This document shows, piece after piece, positions 36,019 through 45,189 of a stretch of 64,000 bases of DNA. The position numbers and the translations under genes are program-made. Source of the stretch: Pedobacter glucosidilyticus (GTDB lineage: Bacteria; Bacteroidota; Bacteroidia; Sphingobacteriales; Sphingobacteriaceae); the NCBI RefSeq assembly GCF_002483235.1, contig NZ_DLHN01000027.1:165176-229175 (forward strand). The letters are read 5' to 3'. The notes below the pieces were generated by a model, which had not been told where the DNA came from, did no database searches, and was given only the letters and a program-made list of their open reading frames with translations. Every line of letters starts with the position of its first letter. The first letter of the stretch is position 1.

Positions 36019-37662
36019 CTATTGCTTGTTTACTTTAACATCTTTAAACATAAAAGTATTATCACTTACTCTTAAAGGTTTTCCGCTTAAAATATTGAGG
36101 TTTTTGATATTAACTTCTTTGGTTTTCACATAAGGAAACTTCTCCTGATAGGATTCATCTTTCATCTTGGGATTAAAATTTGCAAAAATTGCAGGTCCTT
36201 CATAATCTAATGGAGACTTTGTATCATCAATACGTAAGTTTTCTATCGTGATTTTTTCTGGCATATAGCAAGTATATCCAAAATTATGTTGACCAGAATA
36301 AGCCCCTCCAATAAGACTAGCCATTTTAACGTTTGAGGGTGCAAAAGTGCAATTACGGATGATAAATTCGCCTTCCCAAGTACTACCATAATCAGGGCGT
36401 AGGTTGATTAAATGCCTTGAATAAATAGTTGAATTTTCTACTAAAAACTTTCCACTCCCAATAGCATTAATACCTTGGTGACCTAATTTAGAATTCCTGA
36501 TGGTTGCATTAGCTACACCCATGTGCGCATCAAATCTTGAAAAAGAACAACCATCGTACAATAAATTTTTAGAATAGTTAGAACCTAGTATACCCCAATA
36601 AGCACTATCATTAATATCATTGGTTTGACTGCAGTTGATAAAAGATACATTTAAAGCTTTGTTAACAGAAAGATCATAAGTACCCATAGATACCGGAACT
36701 CCAGCAGCACCAATGGTTTTATATACTTTATGACCTGTAAGAAGCGTATTTTTTACGGTCACATTTGCACAATCACCAATGTTGATGAATCCGCCGTAAG
36801 GCGCCCCGGTTTCGCCTTCACCAATAACACGATGCTCTAAACCCTCTACCAAAACGTTAGAACGTCTTATCGAAATTCCTCTGCTATAATAGCTATATTT
36901 TGAGTTTTCTTTGTTAGCAATAGTAGTAAAATGTCCACCTTTTAAAATCAACATAGTGCTATCCATTGGGAGAGCTGTGATATCGGTAATGGTATCAAAA
37001 TCCCAAATAATAGGTGCTCTTGAATCGATATTCCCATTTTTATCGACTATAAAAATATCTGTTTGGGCTTTTCCACTGTTTTGGTTTGCCCCAAAACGGA
37101 TATATTGCTTCATGGTAGCATTGCTTACGGTTATTAAATGTGTTCCGCTTAAACTAACATTTATTTTATCTTGATTTCTTTTTAGAGCAGTTATCCCTTT
37201 TAATTTAAAGGGTTTAAAAGTAGAACTAATCATAAAAACAGGAAGATTACGGTTTTGTACCTGAGTATCGTCTATGATAAAAGACGCATCACCAAAATTG
37301 GTATTGGTTTGAATATATGCCGTACGCCCTTTACCACTGATATAATATTTTGATTTACCATCAACTTTAACAGGGATTTGGTATTGATTAGCAAAAGCAT
37401 GAGTTGCGGCTATGGCATCTATATCATCTGTTTTCCCATCTCCTACTGCGCCAAAATCGCTATAACTAACAAATGCCTTACTTTTAATTTTCTGCAAATC
37501 TTGAGGGGAAACATTAACTAAAAGCTCTCCATTATCTTGAATACTTACTTTTGTTGCCGTTTTGTTTGAGGTAATGCTAATATTTCCGCTTTCGTTTTTA
37601 GGCTGCCCGTAAGCATAATTTACTATACTAAAAATTAAAACTAAGAACTTGTACTTCATCAT
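36019..37662 (-). CDS. Secreted right-handed beta-helix protein (pectate-lyase/GH28-like fold)
   Basis: 547 residues with signal peptide ending YAYGQ (about residue 20). The N-terminal part shows the entry SYSDFGAVGDGKTDDIDAIA, typical of pectate-lyase-3/GH28-type parallel beta-helix proteins. The rest carries short repeated strands with Asn and Gly ladders (NVTVKNTLL, ATIRNSKLGHQGINAIGSGK, FLVENSTIY). No catalytic triad of a known lyase or hydrolase is evident to me, so the substrate is undefined; the fold is common among polysaccharide lyases and sulfated-glycan hydrolases. It is convergent to the PUL operon and has its own near-palindromic site at 37696, so it may be a separately regulated member of the PUL. 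Confidence 0.75.
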   Translation of the reverse strand: MMKYKFLVLIFSIVNYAYGQPKNESGNISITSNKTATKVSIQDNGELLVNVSPQDLQKIKSKAFVSYSDFGAVGDGKTDDIDAIAATHAFANQYQIPVKVDGKSKYYISGKGRTAYIQTNTNFGDASFIIDDTQVQNRNLPVFMISSTFKPFKLKGITALKRNQDKINVSLSGTHLITVSNATMKQYIRFGANQNSGKAQTDIFIVDKNGNIDSRAPIIWDFDTITDITALPMDSTMLILKGGHFTTIANKENSKYSYYSRGISIRRSNVLVEGLEHRVIGEGETGAPYGGFINIGDCANVTVKNTLLTGHKVYKTIGAAGVPVSMGTYDLSVNKALNVSFINCSQTNDINDSAYWGILGSNYSKNLLYDGCSFSRFDAHMGVANATIRNSKLGHQGINAIGSGKFLVENSTIYSRHLINLRPDYGSTWEGEFIIRNCTFAPSNVKMASLIGGAYSGQHNFGYTCYMPEKITIENLRIDDTKSPLDYEGPAIFANFNPKMKDESYQEKFPYVKTKEVNIKNLNILSGKPLRVSDNTFMFKDVKVNKQ

Positions 37663-37695
37663 GAATTGGTTGTGTATTTGAGGTTTAATAAGAGG

Positions 37696-37715
37696 TTAAA
37701 GTTCTAGGACTTTAA
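37696..37715. promoter_or_regulatory. 20-bp near-palindrome upstream of the beta-helix gene
   Basis: Arms TTAAAGT and ACTTTAA flank a TCTAGG centre; only one symmetric pair is mismatched. It lies 33 bp before the ATG of the minus-strand gene at 37662, a good place for an operator. No matching site was found elsewhere in the window. Confidence 0.45.
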
Positions 37716-37813
37716 TATTTGAAGATAGTTTAAAATTTATAAATAGAAGATGTATAAGTTTGATAGATGACTTTATAAACTATAGGCCATACATACTTTA
37801 TTTCAAAAGTTTT

Positions 37814-38176
37814 TTACTTTTTCTTTTTGTAGGAAATTGTCACCCTGGCCACACCTACTTTATCTATGTCTATCTTTTTAGCCGCCTGTTTAGAAAGATC
37901 AATGATGCGACCTGCAACAAAAGGGCCTCTGTCATTAACTCTTACCTTCACGGTCTTTCCGTTATTTAGATTGGTTACTTTAACTTTTGTACCAAAAGGT
38001 AAAGTTTTATGAGCAGCTGTTAGTTTATGATTCCTAAATACTTCGCCACTTGCTGTTTTTCTGCCATCAAATTTATCGGCATAGTATGATGCTTTTCCAC
38101 TTTGTGTAACTTTTGGAGAACAAGCACCTAAAAAAGTGAGTACAACTAAAAAGTAGGTAAAATTTTGAAAACTCAT
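37814..38176 (-). CDS. RlpA-like double-psi beta-barrel lipoprotein
   Basis: 120 residues counted from MSFQNFTYFLVVLTFLGAC, which is a lipoprotein signal with Cys at about residue 19; a further upstream ATG at 38227 would overlap the neighbouring gene and hide the signal. The single domain (GKASYYADKFDGRKTASGE, AAHKTLPFGTKVKV, VRVNDRGPF, IDLSKQAAKKI) is the RlpA DPBB domain. In rare lipoprotein A of Pseudomonas this domain is a lytic transglycosylase on denuded glycan strands; the SPOR domain of full-length RlpA is absent here. The NDRGPF motif with catalytic Asp is intact. It follows a close paralog by 16 bp. Confidence 0.88.
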   Translation of the reverse strand: MSFQNFTYFLVVLTFLGACSPKVTQSGKASYYADKFDGRKTASGEVFRNHKLTAAHKTLPFGTKVKVTNLNNGKTVKVRVNDRGPFVAGRIIDLSKQAAKKIDIDKVGVARVTISYKKKK

Positions 38177-38192
38177 GATGAATGGTAAATTT

Positions 38193-38576
38193 CTATTCAG
38201 CCTCTGGAAGCGAGTATGAAATTTCAACAGTAGCTATCCCTTGCCCCATAATACCAATTTCTCTGGCAGCAGATTGAGATAAATCGATAGCTAAGCCTTT
38301 ACCAAATGGCCCCCTATCATTAACCACAACAATAACTGATTTTCCGTTTTTGGGATTTACAACCGTAACCTCAGTGCCAAAAGGCAAAGTTTTATGTGCA
38401 GCAGTAAATTTATCGTGAGTATAAACTTGTCCGCTACTGGTTTTTCTACCCACAAATTTACTGGCGTAATAGGTAGCTCTTACCTGCTTTTGTACTAGAT
38501 TTTTCTCTTTATCATTACTGAATGAAACACTAAAATTCATCAGTAAAAAAGCGCTTAAAAGAAGTAAAACTTTCAT
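38193..38576 (-). CDS. RlpA-like double-psi beta-barrel protein (tandem paralog)
   Basis: 127 residues. Signal MKVLLLLSAFLLMNFSVSFS without a lipobox, so it is probably periplasmic rather than lipid-anchored. The domain repeats the pattern of its neighbour: ATYYASKFVGRKTSSGQVY, AAHKTLPFGTEVTV, VVNDRGPF, IDLSQSAAREI. The two genes clearly arose by tandem duplication and share one transcript. Both would act on the cell wall; one anchored and one free form may divide the work. Confidence 0.88.
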   Translation of the reverse strand: MKVLLLLSAFLLMNFSVSFSNDKEKNLVQKQVRATYYASKFVGRKTSSGQVYTHDKFTAAHKTLPFGTEVTVVNPKNGKSVIVVVNDRGPFGKGLAIDLSQSAAREIGIMGQGIATVEISYSLPEAE

Positions 38577-38647
38577 ACTTATTGATTAACAGATAATTAG
38601 AAATTATCCGAAGATAGAAGAATTAGTTTAAAAATAAAAATCTAAGC

Positions 38648-39010
38648 TTATTTAGGTAAAAAAATCATACTTAATGAGTTTACACAATGGCGTGTATTTT
38701 TTGGTGTAAAACGCTCCCCTTCAAATACATGCCCCAAGTGTCCGCCACAATTTGCACAAACAATTTCTACTCTTCTACCATCTCTATCCATTACCCTTTT
38801 AACCGCACCAGGTATTTCATCATCAAAACTTGGCCATCCGCAGTGCGACTCAAATTTATCTTCAGATTTATACAAAGGGGTATTACACCTTTTGCAAACA
38901 TAAGTACCAGCATCTTTAAGATTGGTATATGCCCCGGTAAAAGGCATTTCTGTACCTTTATGTAAAATGATATATTCTTCTTCGGGTGTTAATTTATTGT
39001 AATTCATCAT
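38648..39010 (-). CDS. msrB: Peptide-methionine (R)-S-oxide reductase
   Basis: 120 residues, a stand-alone MsrB domain. It reduces methionine-R-sulfoxide in proteins with thioredoxin. The zinc site is visible as Cys39/Cys42 (CKRC) and the later CANCGGHLGHVF. The catalytic Cys109 lies in RHCVNSLSM. GWPSFDDE is also diagnostic. Length is slightly short, with no signal peptide, so it is cytoplasmic. MM gives two neighbouring starts. It precedes the rlpA pair on the same strand with a 71-bp gap, so it is probably a separate unit. Confidence 0.95.
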   Translation of the reverse strand: MMNYNKLTPEEEYIILHKGTEMPFTGAYTNLKDAGTYVCKRCNTPLYKSEDKFESHCGWPSFDDEIPGAVKRVMDRDGRRVEIVCANCGGHLGHVFEGERFTPKNTRHCVNSLSMIFLPK

Positions 39011-39118
39011 AGAAATAACGTTAATTTATGCACTTAGTTTTATCCTAAAACAAAAAAGAGGAAGATATTATCATTCCTCTTTCAACAAAATAAACTATTC
39101 TACAAAAATTATTTCATT

Positions 39119-39913
39119 TTAAAATACAAAGCCCAACGAAAGATCAAAGCGAGTTCCAGAGTCTTTATTTTCTCCAGTATCCATCATTTTCACTAATCTT
39201 GCCCCACCATACAATTTACTTTTTGAAGTAAAAACATCTCCACCAATGGTAAATAAGGTAGGTAAAGCATAGTCGGGATTTTCTACATAATCATTTTTAG
39301 GATTTGCTACTTTTACAAAGGTGATATCATAGTTTAGATAAGCATCAATCCAGATAAATTTATTAACCAGATAACTTACCAAAACATGAGGTCCAGCATA
39401 AAAATAATATCCGGCAGGGTCTGTTACCAAAGAGCCAGATTGCGTATTGGTTCTTCTTTTTGTACCTAGCAAAACATCACCAAAACTTACGCCAGGACTA
39501 ACAATAAGCCTGTCTTTTGCCAGCACATTATAACTTGCCTGATGCCATCCTACAAAGCCTGATGCCAAAGTAAGTTCAGAGCGATTGGTTGTAACCCTAC
39601 TTTCATCGTTACTTAACCTTTTAAATCCTCTTACAATGGTAAAAATACCATCACCAAGTGTAGGGTTTTCAAATCTGTATCTAAACTGGTTTGCCTGAAA
39701 ACGATCTCTTTTGGTAGCAACATTTACAGTAGGCCCAGATAAAGGTTCAGTAAATTTCCCTTTCAAATGGGTATATCTTACAAAAAGCTTAATGTTTCCC
39801 TCTGTAAATGGATTTTTATTCTTTTTGTTTTTAAGGTCTTTAAAACTCTGTGCATATCCTGTTATAACAGATAATAGCATGAAAATTAGGAAAAGGTAAA
39901 GGTTCTTCTTCAT
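39119..39913 (-). CDS. Predicted outer-membrane beta-barrel protein, function unknown
   Basis: 264 residues, signal ending VITGYAQS (about residue 22). The sequence alternates polar and aromatic residues in many short strands (NIKLFVRYTHLKG, YRFENPTLGDGIFTIV, FIWIDAYLNYDITF, KLYGGARLVKM) and ends LSLGFVF, a barrel-type terminus. No family was recognised. It is the last gene of a four-gene minus-strand group (42409 to 39119) of secreted proteins and starts 3 bp after the preceding stop, so it is co-translated. Confidence 0.6.
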   Translation of the reverse strand: MKKNLYLFLIFMLLSVITGYAQSFKDLKNKKNKNPFTEGNIKLFVRYTHLKGKFTEPLSGPTVNVATKRDRFQANQFRYRFENPTLGDGIFTIVRGFKRLSNDESRVTTNRSELTLASGFVGWHQASYNVLAKDRLIVSPGVSFGDVLLGTKRRTNTQSGSLVTDPAGYYFYAGPHVLVSYLVNKFIWIDAYLNYDITFVKVANPKNDYVENPDYALPTLFTIGGDVFTSKSKLYGGARLVKMMDTGENKDSGTRFDLSLGFVF

Positions 39914-39916
39914 ATC

Positions 39917-40360
39917 TTATTTTTTTGATGAGGCTTGATAAAATCCTAGTACCGGAGGACATGTCATACAACTGATGATTGGATTTTTTTCTCTTCTTTT
40001 TAAACATTCTCTTATCTCCAATTTATAAATCACATAATAATTAGGCTTAAGACTTAAGTTAACAGAAGTATTGATATTTAAACTATTGGTATTATTCATC
40101 AGTAAGCCTGTTCTGGCTGATACCAATTTAGTACCGGTATTGGTAATCTCTACATCGTATTGGCAGGTTGTACCCCAATGTCTTAATAATTTTGTTCTTA
40201 CTTTAAGTACTTCACCTGCAACAACAACCTGCTGAAATGGTCCATATACTTCTACGCTATCTCCTAAAATTAAGGGTAAATTTTGTGCTTTAACCGTCTT
40301 TACAGTAAGTGTACATAGTAAAGACAAGATGATTAAAATGTTTACTTGTTTAGTTTTCAT
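39917..40360 (-). CDS. Secreted protein of unknown function
   Basis: 147 residues. Signal MKTKQVNILIILSLLCTLTV to about residue 25 (VKAQN). The mature part looks like a single small beta-sandwich (EVYGPFQQVVVAGEVLKVRT, QYDVEITNTGTKLVSA) with a Cys-rich tail (RECLKRREKN, SCMTCPPV) that could form disulphides. I do not recognise the family. It is preceded by a hairpin at 40380-40403 and followed directly by the barrel protein gene. Confidence 0.55.
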   Translation of the reverse strand: MKTKQVNILIILSLLCTLTVKTVKAQNLPLILGDSVEVYGPFQQVVVAGEVLKVRTKLLRHWGTTCQYDVEITNTGTKLVSARTGLLMNNTNSLNINTSVNLSLKPNYYVIYKLEIRECLKRREKNPIISCMTCPPVLGFYQASSKK

Positions 40361-40379
40361 TTCTATTTATTTTTAGAAA

Positions 40380-40403
40380 CACCACCAGAATACACTGGTG
40401 GTG
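40380..40403 (-). terminator. Strong intergenic hairpin within the secreted-protein operon
   Basis: CACCACCAG (40380-40388) and CTGGTGGTG (40395-40403) form a perfect 9-bp GC-rich stem with a 6-nt loop. On the minus strand only TTTCT follows, so it is not a full intrinsic terminator. It may be an attenuator or a processing site that lowers expression of the two downstream genes. Confidence 0.45.
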
Positions 40404-40447
40404 ATAGCTCTGCAAAAGCTTCGTCTTCAACCATGAAGCTTATGCAG

Positions 40448-41329
40448 TTATCTATAAATTATACCCCAATAAACACCTCCCTTAAAATAAAAGCCATCTA
40501 TGGGTCTGCTTCCAATTTCTAAAGCCATATTCATACGTCCCAAAAATGGATTGTAAGCATCTGTTTGGTGCTTTTTAGCATAAGGATTTTGTACCCATAC
40601 TACTCCTGCCCTTGCCCCTAGATTACCGCTACTGATTTGGTCTGACAAAAACGCATTATCAATTTTACTTACCGGATAAACCATCACATCTGCAAATAAT
40701 TTATAGATAGATCCGGTGGGTACTGCCTGTGGCTCTCCTTTAAGCTGTGTTTTAATCAGATGACTTGATGTTGATTGGATTCCGGCATATATACCGGTCA
40801 GTTTAAAATCAGCTTCTGCTTGTGCAATCTTAATCCCATCGGTTCTTAAGCTACTACTGTTATGTTGTATCCCAGCTCTTAAACCCAAAACATGTTTAAC
40901 TTTTGCCGGTACAGCTAAATAAGTATAAGTTTCTGTACTGCTGATTACATCAAGAGTTCTTTTATAATTTAAGATGACTTTAGTTTCTTTCATTTTTTCT
41001 TTGGTAGAAATATTAAAAAATGCACCTCCCTGGACATAGCTTACTCCTTTAATGCCTTTTGTTGTAAAGTAAGGAATGCCTGCATAACCCTCAAAACCAA
41101 GCTTGTCGTTAAAACCATAAACTCCATTTATACCTAACATTAATGAACTGGCGGTATATTTACTGGTAGAAACAAAGCCCTCTACAGGAGCAATATTAAG
41201 CATGTGGTTAATGGTTTGCTCCGGACTATCAGCTACTTTAGCATAATCAAGTTTCTGTGCATGAGATTCTTTGATCACCATGCTTAGCACAAATGTTACT
41301 ACCAAGAGTATATAAGACAGCGCCTTCAT
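40448..41329 (-). CDS. Predicted outer-membrane protein, function unknown
   Basis: 293 residues with signal ending ESHAQKL (about residue 25). Barrel-like strands alternate through the protein (SLMLGINGVYGFNDKLGFEG, VSYVQGGAFFNIS, KVILNYKRTL, KLFADVMVYPV) and the C-terminus is FKGGVYWGIIYR. No named family recognised. It begins 18 bp after the gene upstream, so both belong to one operon beside the LuxR-type regulator. Confidence 0.55.
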   Translation of the reverse strand: MKALSYILLVVTFVLSMVIKESHAQKLDYAKVADSPEQTINHMLNIAPVEGFVSTSKYTASSLMLGINGVYGFNDKLGFEGYAGIPYFTTKGIKGVSYVQGGAFFNISTKEKMKETKVILNYKRTLDVISSTETYTYLAVPAKVKHVLGLRAGIQHNSSSLRTDGIKIAQAEADFKLTGIYAGIQSTSSHLIKTQLKGEPQAVPTGSIYKLFADVMVYPVSKIDNAFLSDQISSGNLGARAGVVWVQNPYAKKHQTDAYNPFLGRMNMALEIGSRPIDGFYFKGGVYWGIIYR

Positions 41330-41347
41330 TTTTAAATTTTTTACTGC

Positions 41348-42409
41348 TTAAAATCCTTTAAGAAACTCCTGAGTATGATGATCCATAAATTTCTTTGCTG
41401 CCATGTAAACTCCCTCGTAATACTTTGCCCCGTCAACCTCTACAATTTTAGAATTTTTAGCAGATTTGTTTTGCGCCGTAAAGAAAGTACCATAAACCGT
41501 TTGATTGGCTGTACCGTAGCTTCTGTTAGCAAAGCTTTGAAGCTTGGTATCCTCGATTACACCATTAATTTCTAATGATTTACTTAATGAACCAGAATAT
41601 GTAGTAGTTGCCCCCATTCCCATCTTGCCGTGATAGAAATTTACGCCGCTACTAGCCATAAAGTATTCATTTTGCCCTTTAAACTTCACCTTATTATCGC
41701 TTGTCATTTCTATAGCTTCGGGGCCAGATATCCTGAGGTTGGTTTGTACTTTAATATTTGCACCATTACCTTTAAAGGCGTTTGCACTTTCTATAAAAAG
41801 AACATACATATTTACCTCAGCAATAATAGCGTCATCTAACTCACTAGAAAGTTTTGGATATAAACTTGCAGTTGTACCTAAAAAGCCTCCACTTTTGGCT
41901 TTACCAGATTTATCAACCTTTTTAACAAAATACTCATATCCGCTTGGTGCGCTTGATAGTGTACCTGGTAATTGTGCTAAACTGATTTCTCCACCTTTAA
42001 GCTTCTCAAAATCAGCATAAACACTGGTTTTTGCTGCTTCATCTACGGTTACAATGGTTAATCCTTTTGATTTTAATTGAGCCACATAATCAGCATAAAG
42101 CTTATCAGTAATTTTTTGAACATCTTGGTTGGTAAGACCATCTAACCCTACAGAAATTTCAGCTAAAGCATCTCCTTTAAACCCTCCGCCCAATGTTGAA
42201 CCTCCTTGTTTAAAATCCTGCTTTTCATTATAAACCTGATAGTTTACATTAAAGGCTGCGATATAAACTTTTTTAGCTTTACCTTTTAGCTTTCCTAAAC
42301 CAAAAGAGGTATCCTTAGGTTTAAACTCGCCTAACTGAATTTGTTGTGCCATAAGACTTCCTCCGGAAATCAACAGGCAAATCATTAAAATTTTTTTAAT
42401 TTGTTTCAT
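41348..42409 (-). CDS. Secreted protein of unknown function
   Basis: 353 residues, signal ending GGSLMAQQ (about residue 21). The mature region has a mixed alpha/beta look (KKVYIAAFNVNYQVYNEKQD, DKLYADYVAQLKSKGLTIVT, EVNMYVLFIESANAF) and a C-terminal MAAKKFMDHHTQEFLKGF. No motif allows a function. It is the first gene of the four-gene secreted group, 89 bp downstream of the response-regulator gene on the same strand. The regulator or the adjacent kinases may control it; this is inference from position. Confidence 0.55.
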   Translation of the reverse strand: MKQIKKILMICLLISGGSLMAQQIQLGEFKPKDTSFGLGKLKGKAKKVYIAAFNVNYQVYNEKQDFKQGGSTLGGGFKGDALAEISVGLDGLTNQDVQKITDKLYADYVAQLKSKGLTIVTVDEAAKTSVYADFEKLKGGEISLAQLPGTLSSAPSGYEYFVKKVDKSGKAKSGGFLGTTASLYPKLSSELDDAIIAEVNMYVLFIESANAFKGNGANIKVQTNLRISGPEAIEMTSDNKVKFKGQNEYFMASSGVNFYHGKMGMGATTTYSGSLSKSLEINGVIEDTKLQSFANRSYGTANQTVYGTFFTAQNKSAKNSKIVEVDGAKYYEGVYMAAKKFMDHHTQEFLKGF

Positions 42410-42498
42410 GGTTGCTTTTTTTTTAGTAAAGCTAAACCATGTTGGGGCACTGTGTTTTCCGTTGAATTACTGATTTTGTATCCGTAACTTTACGTAGT

Positions 42499-43116
42499 TT
42501 ATATGATTTTTTTTGAGAATGCGTATTTAATTAAGCCAACTGTAGACGTAGATTTTGTTTTTCTTAATAGATTTTTTCTGTGCGTTTCTACTGTACGCTC
42601 GCCAATAAACAGTTTTTCAGCAATTTCTTTACTGGTTAATTCTTCACAAAGTAATTTTAAGACTTCCAATTCTCTATCTGTAAGCTCTGCCTCCTCTGGG
42701 GTTTGTGTATAACCTTTTACCAATAACTGGCTGATTTCTTTACTCCAAAAATGCCCGCCATTAATTACAATGGTTATGGCTTGTAAGAGTTCATGGTGTG
42801 TATATTTTTTTAGAAGATAGGCATCAACGCCTGCTGCAACCATCTCTTGTACCATTTGGGCTTCATCATGCATGGTTAAAACAATCACCTTTAAATCAGG
42901 AAATAATTGTTTTACTTGTTTAACTAAATTCAACCCACTCATGTCTGGCATACTATAATCGGTAACCATTAAATCTATAGCGGTAGACTTTAATGTAGCC
43001 AATGCAAAAGCACCAGAAGTTACCTTATGAATACTTTGTGGTTTCAAATGCTCTTTAATAAGATACTCTACACCCTCGCTAAGGATAATATGATCATCAA
43101 CTAATAATATATTCAT
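42499..43116 (-). CDS. LuxR/NarL-family response regulator
   Basis: 205 residues. The receiver domain (residues 1-120) has the acidic pocket VDDH near the start, phosphoacceptor D53 in VTDYSMPDMSG, the Thr of VLTMHDE and the Lys of LLKKYTHHEL. The HTH (about 140-203) reads LTDRELEVLKLLCEELTSKE followed by IAEKLFIGERTVETHRKNLL. It is transcribed away from two histidine kinases across a 90-bp shared promoter region, an arrangement that marks it as their partner. The TPR kinases are of the HisKA_3 class, which normally phosphorylates NarL-type regulators. Confidence 0.95.
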   Translation of the reverse strand: MNILLVDDHIILSEGVEYLIKEHLKPQSIHKVTSGAFALATLKSTAIDLMVTDYSMPDMSGLNLVKQVKQLFPDLKVIVLTMHDEAQMVQEMVAAGVDAYLLKKYTHHELLQAITIVINGGHFWSKEISQLLVKGYTQTPEEAELTDRELEVLKLLCEELTSKEIAEKLFIGERTVETHRKNLLRKTKSTSTVGLIKYAFSKKII

Positions 43117-43206
43117 GAGTAAAATATTTGCGCTAAGATATTATCTTTAAATTAAGAAATGCAGAGCTAAAATCAACTTATCTTTATCGCTAATCCTAAA
43201 AAATCC

Positions 43207-45171
43207 GTGATTATCAAAAGTAAACCTCAACTCATCAACTTTAAAGCCTTTTGGCTTATCGTATTTATATATTTTATAGGCCTATCCAACATGCAGGTAT
43301 TAGCCTTTACCAAAATTGATAGTCTTAAACAATTACTTAAAAGCAAGCAAAAAGATACCGAGGATGTAATGGCTAAGATTTGTTGGGAGTATAGATACCA
43401 TTATCCTGATAGTGCAAGGTTGTACGGAGCGAAAGCAATTTCTTTAGCCCAAAAAAATAATAACCTACCTGTACTGGCAATTGCTTACCATAATTTAGCT
43501 GTGGTATATGAGGCTCAAAGTAATTTTGATAAATCTTTGGAACTCAATTTAAAATCTCTAGCTATTAAAAAAAGAATAAATGATGTTATTGGCATAGCCA
43601 ACAGTTATAACAATTTAGCAGGTATTCATGATCAGAAAGGAGATTTCCCAAAAGCAGTTTCTTATTATAAACAAGCTTATGAGATTTATAAAAAAAATAA
43701 TAGTAAAGAAGATGTTGCCATGATTAATTTAAATCTGGGAATTCTATTTAAAGCGCAAAAAGAATATAAAAAGGTTTTAAAGTACTATTTAGAAGCTTAT
43801 GAGATTTATAAAGAATTAGGTAAAACTTTTGAAATGGGAGCAAGCGAAGCCAATTTAGGCTCGGTATATTTCTATTTAAACAACTATCAGAAGTGTTTAT
43901 ATTATTCAAAACTTGCAGAAAAAAAATTTATTGACTTAAAAGTAGATAAATTTTTACCCGTAGTAAGGGCAAATATAGGTTTAGCTTATGGAAAAATGGG
44001 GAATTTTAAGCTATCAGTATCATTTTTAAAAAAAGCGATACAAGGCCATACCGCATTTAACAATAAGAAAGAGCTGGCTTTTACCTTCATTCATCTGGCT
44101 AGAAATTATGTGCCGGTTAACCCGGATTCGTCACTTGCCTTTGCCAAAAATGCTCTTAAACATGCCACAGATTGTGCCTCTATTCCAGAAATGATGGATG
44201 CTAGAAAATTACTTTCTGATATTTACGAGCTTAAAGGAGCGCATAAACTAGCCTTAGAAAATTACATCAGTTATAGTACCCTAAAAGACTCTTTGTTTAA
44301 AATAGAAAAACAAAAAGAACTCAATCAGTTTAATGTGTTATTTGAAACAGAAAAAAAAGAGCGCAGAATTACTGAATTAAATCAACAATCAGCCATACAA
44401 AAACTTGAAATAAAGCAAACCAATATTTACCTCTATGCCGCAGTTATCTTTATTGGTTTTTGTGTTTTATCTGCTTTTTTACTACTCAACAGACAAAAAA
44501 TTAAAAATCAAGTGAGGCTTCAGCAAGAAATAAACAAACAACACGAAATTACTACAAAAGAGATTTTTAAAGCAGAAGAAAGAGAAAGAAGGCGTATTGC
44601 TTCTGATTTGCATGATGGAGTAGGCCAGCTACTATCAGCCTCATTGCTAAATTTTAACAGCTTGATAGCCAAAACAAACTTACAAGACCCACAACTGATA
44701 TTGTTATCAGAAAAATCTATCGCACTTCTAAATGAAAGTTATGAGGAAATGAGGTCCATCTCCCATCAAATGATGCCTAATGCGCTTTTAAAGTCTGGCT
44801 TAGCGTCTGCTATCAGAGAATTTATCAATAAAATTGATCATCAAGCACTAAAAATAAGTTTAGAAATTATTGGCTTAAACCATAAATTAGAGGAAAACAT
44901 AGAAACTGTTATTTACAGAGTTATACAAGAAGCAACAAACAATGTTATTAAACATGCCAAAGCTACTGCATTAACCATTCAGATTTTACAGGATGAGGAA
45001 GGTTTAACCGTATCTATAGAAGATAACGGCGTTGGCTTTGATAAAGAAATACAGCACCTAGGTTTTGGTTTAAAAAATATGCAGAACAGGATATATGCCA
45101 TGAAAGGCACCATAGAACTAGATAGCAGACCACATAAAGGCACACTCATCACTTTCTTTTTACCGGTTTAA
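43207..45171 (+). CDS. TPR-containing HisKA_3 sensor histidine kinase
   Basis: 654 residues from a GTG start; no better ATG precedes the signal (YFIGLSNMQVLAF). Residues about 45-370 contain several TPR repeats (ANSYNNLAGIHDQKGDFPKA, LNLGILFKAQKEYKKVLKYY). A coiled coil and one TM helix (about 405-425, IYLYAAVIFIGFCVLSAFLL) follow. The kinase has H469 in RRRIASDLHDGVGQ and an ATPase domain with NVIKHAKA, EDNGVGF and FGLKNMQNR. It would sense a periplasmic cue through the TPRs and signal to the divergent regulator at 42499. The next gene is a clear paralog 18 bp downstream. Confidence 0.93.
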   Translation: MIIKSKPQLINFKAFWLIVFIYFIGLSNMQVLAFTKIDSLKQLLKSKQKDTEDVMAKICWEYRYHYPDSARLYGAKAISLAQKNNNLPVLAIAYHNLAVVYEAQSNFDKSLELNLKSLAIKKRINDVIGIANSYNNLAGIHDQKGDFPKAVSYYKQAYEIYKKNNSKEDVAMINLNLGILFKAQKEYKKVLKYYLEAYEIYKELGKTFEMGASEANLGSVYFYLNNYQKCLYYSKLAEKKFIDLKVDKFLPVVRANIGLAYGKMGNFKLSVSFLKKAIQGHTAFNNKKELAFTFIHLARNYVPVNPDSSLAFAKNALKHATDCASIPEMMDARKLLSDIYELKGAHKLALENYISYSTLKDSLFKIEKQKELNQFNVLFETEKKERRITELNQQSAIQKLEIKQTNIYLYAAVIFIGFCVLSAFLLLNRQKIKNQVRLQQEINKQHEITTKEIFKAEERERRRIASDLHDGVGQLLSASLLNFNSLIAKTNLQDPQLILLSEKSIALLNESYEEMRSISHQMMPNALLKSGLASAIREFINKIDHQALKISLEIIGLNHKLEENIETVIYRVIQEATNNVIKHAKATALTIQILQDEEGLTVSIEDNGVGFDKEIQHLGFGLKNMQNRIYAMKGTIELDSRPHKGTLITFFLPV

Positions 45172-45189
45172 AATCCAGATTGTAGCTAT

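Noticed and set aside
42490..42712. Plus-strand frames overlapping the response regulator
   Set aside because: Mirror frames of a strongly conserved LuxR-type gene.
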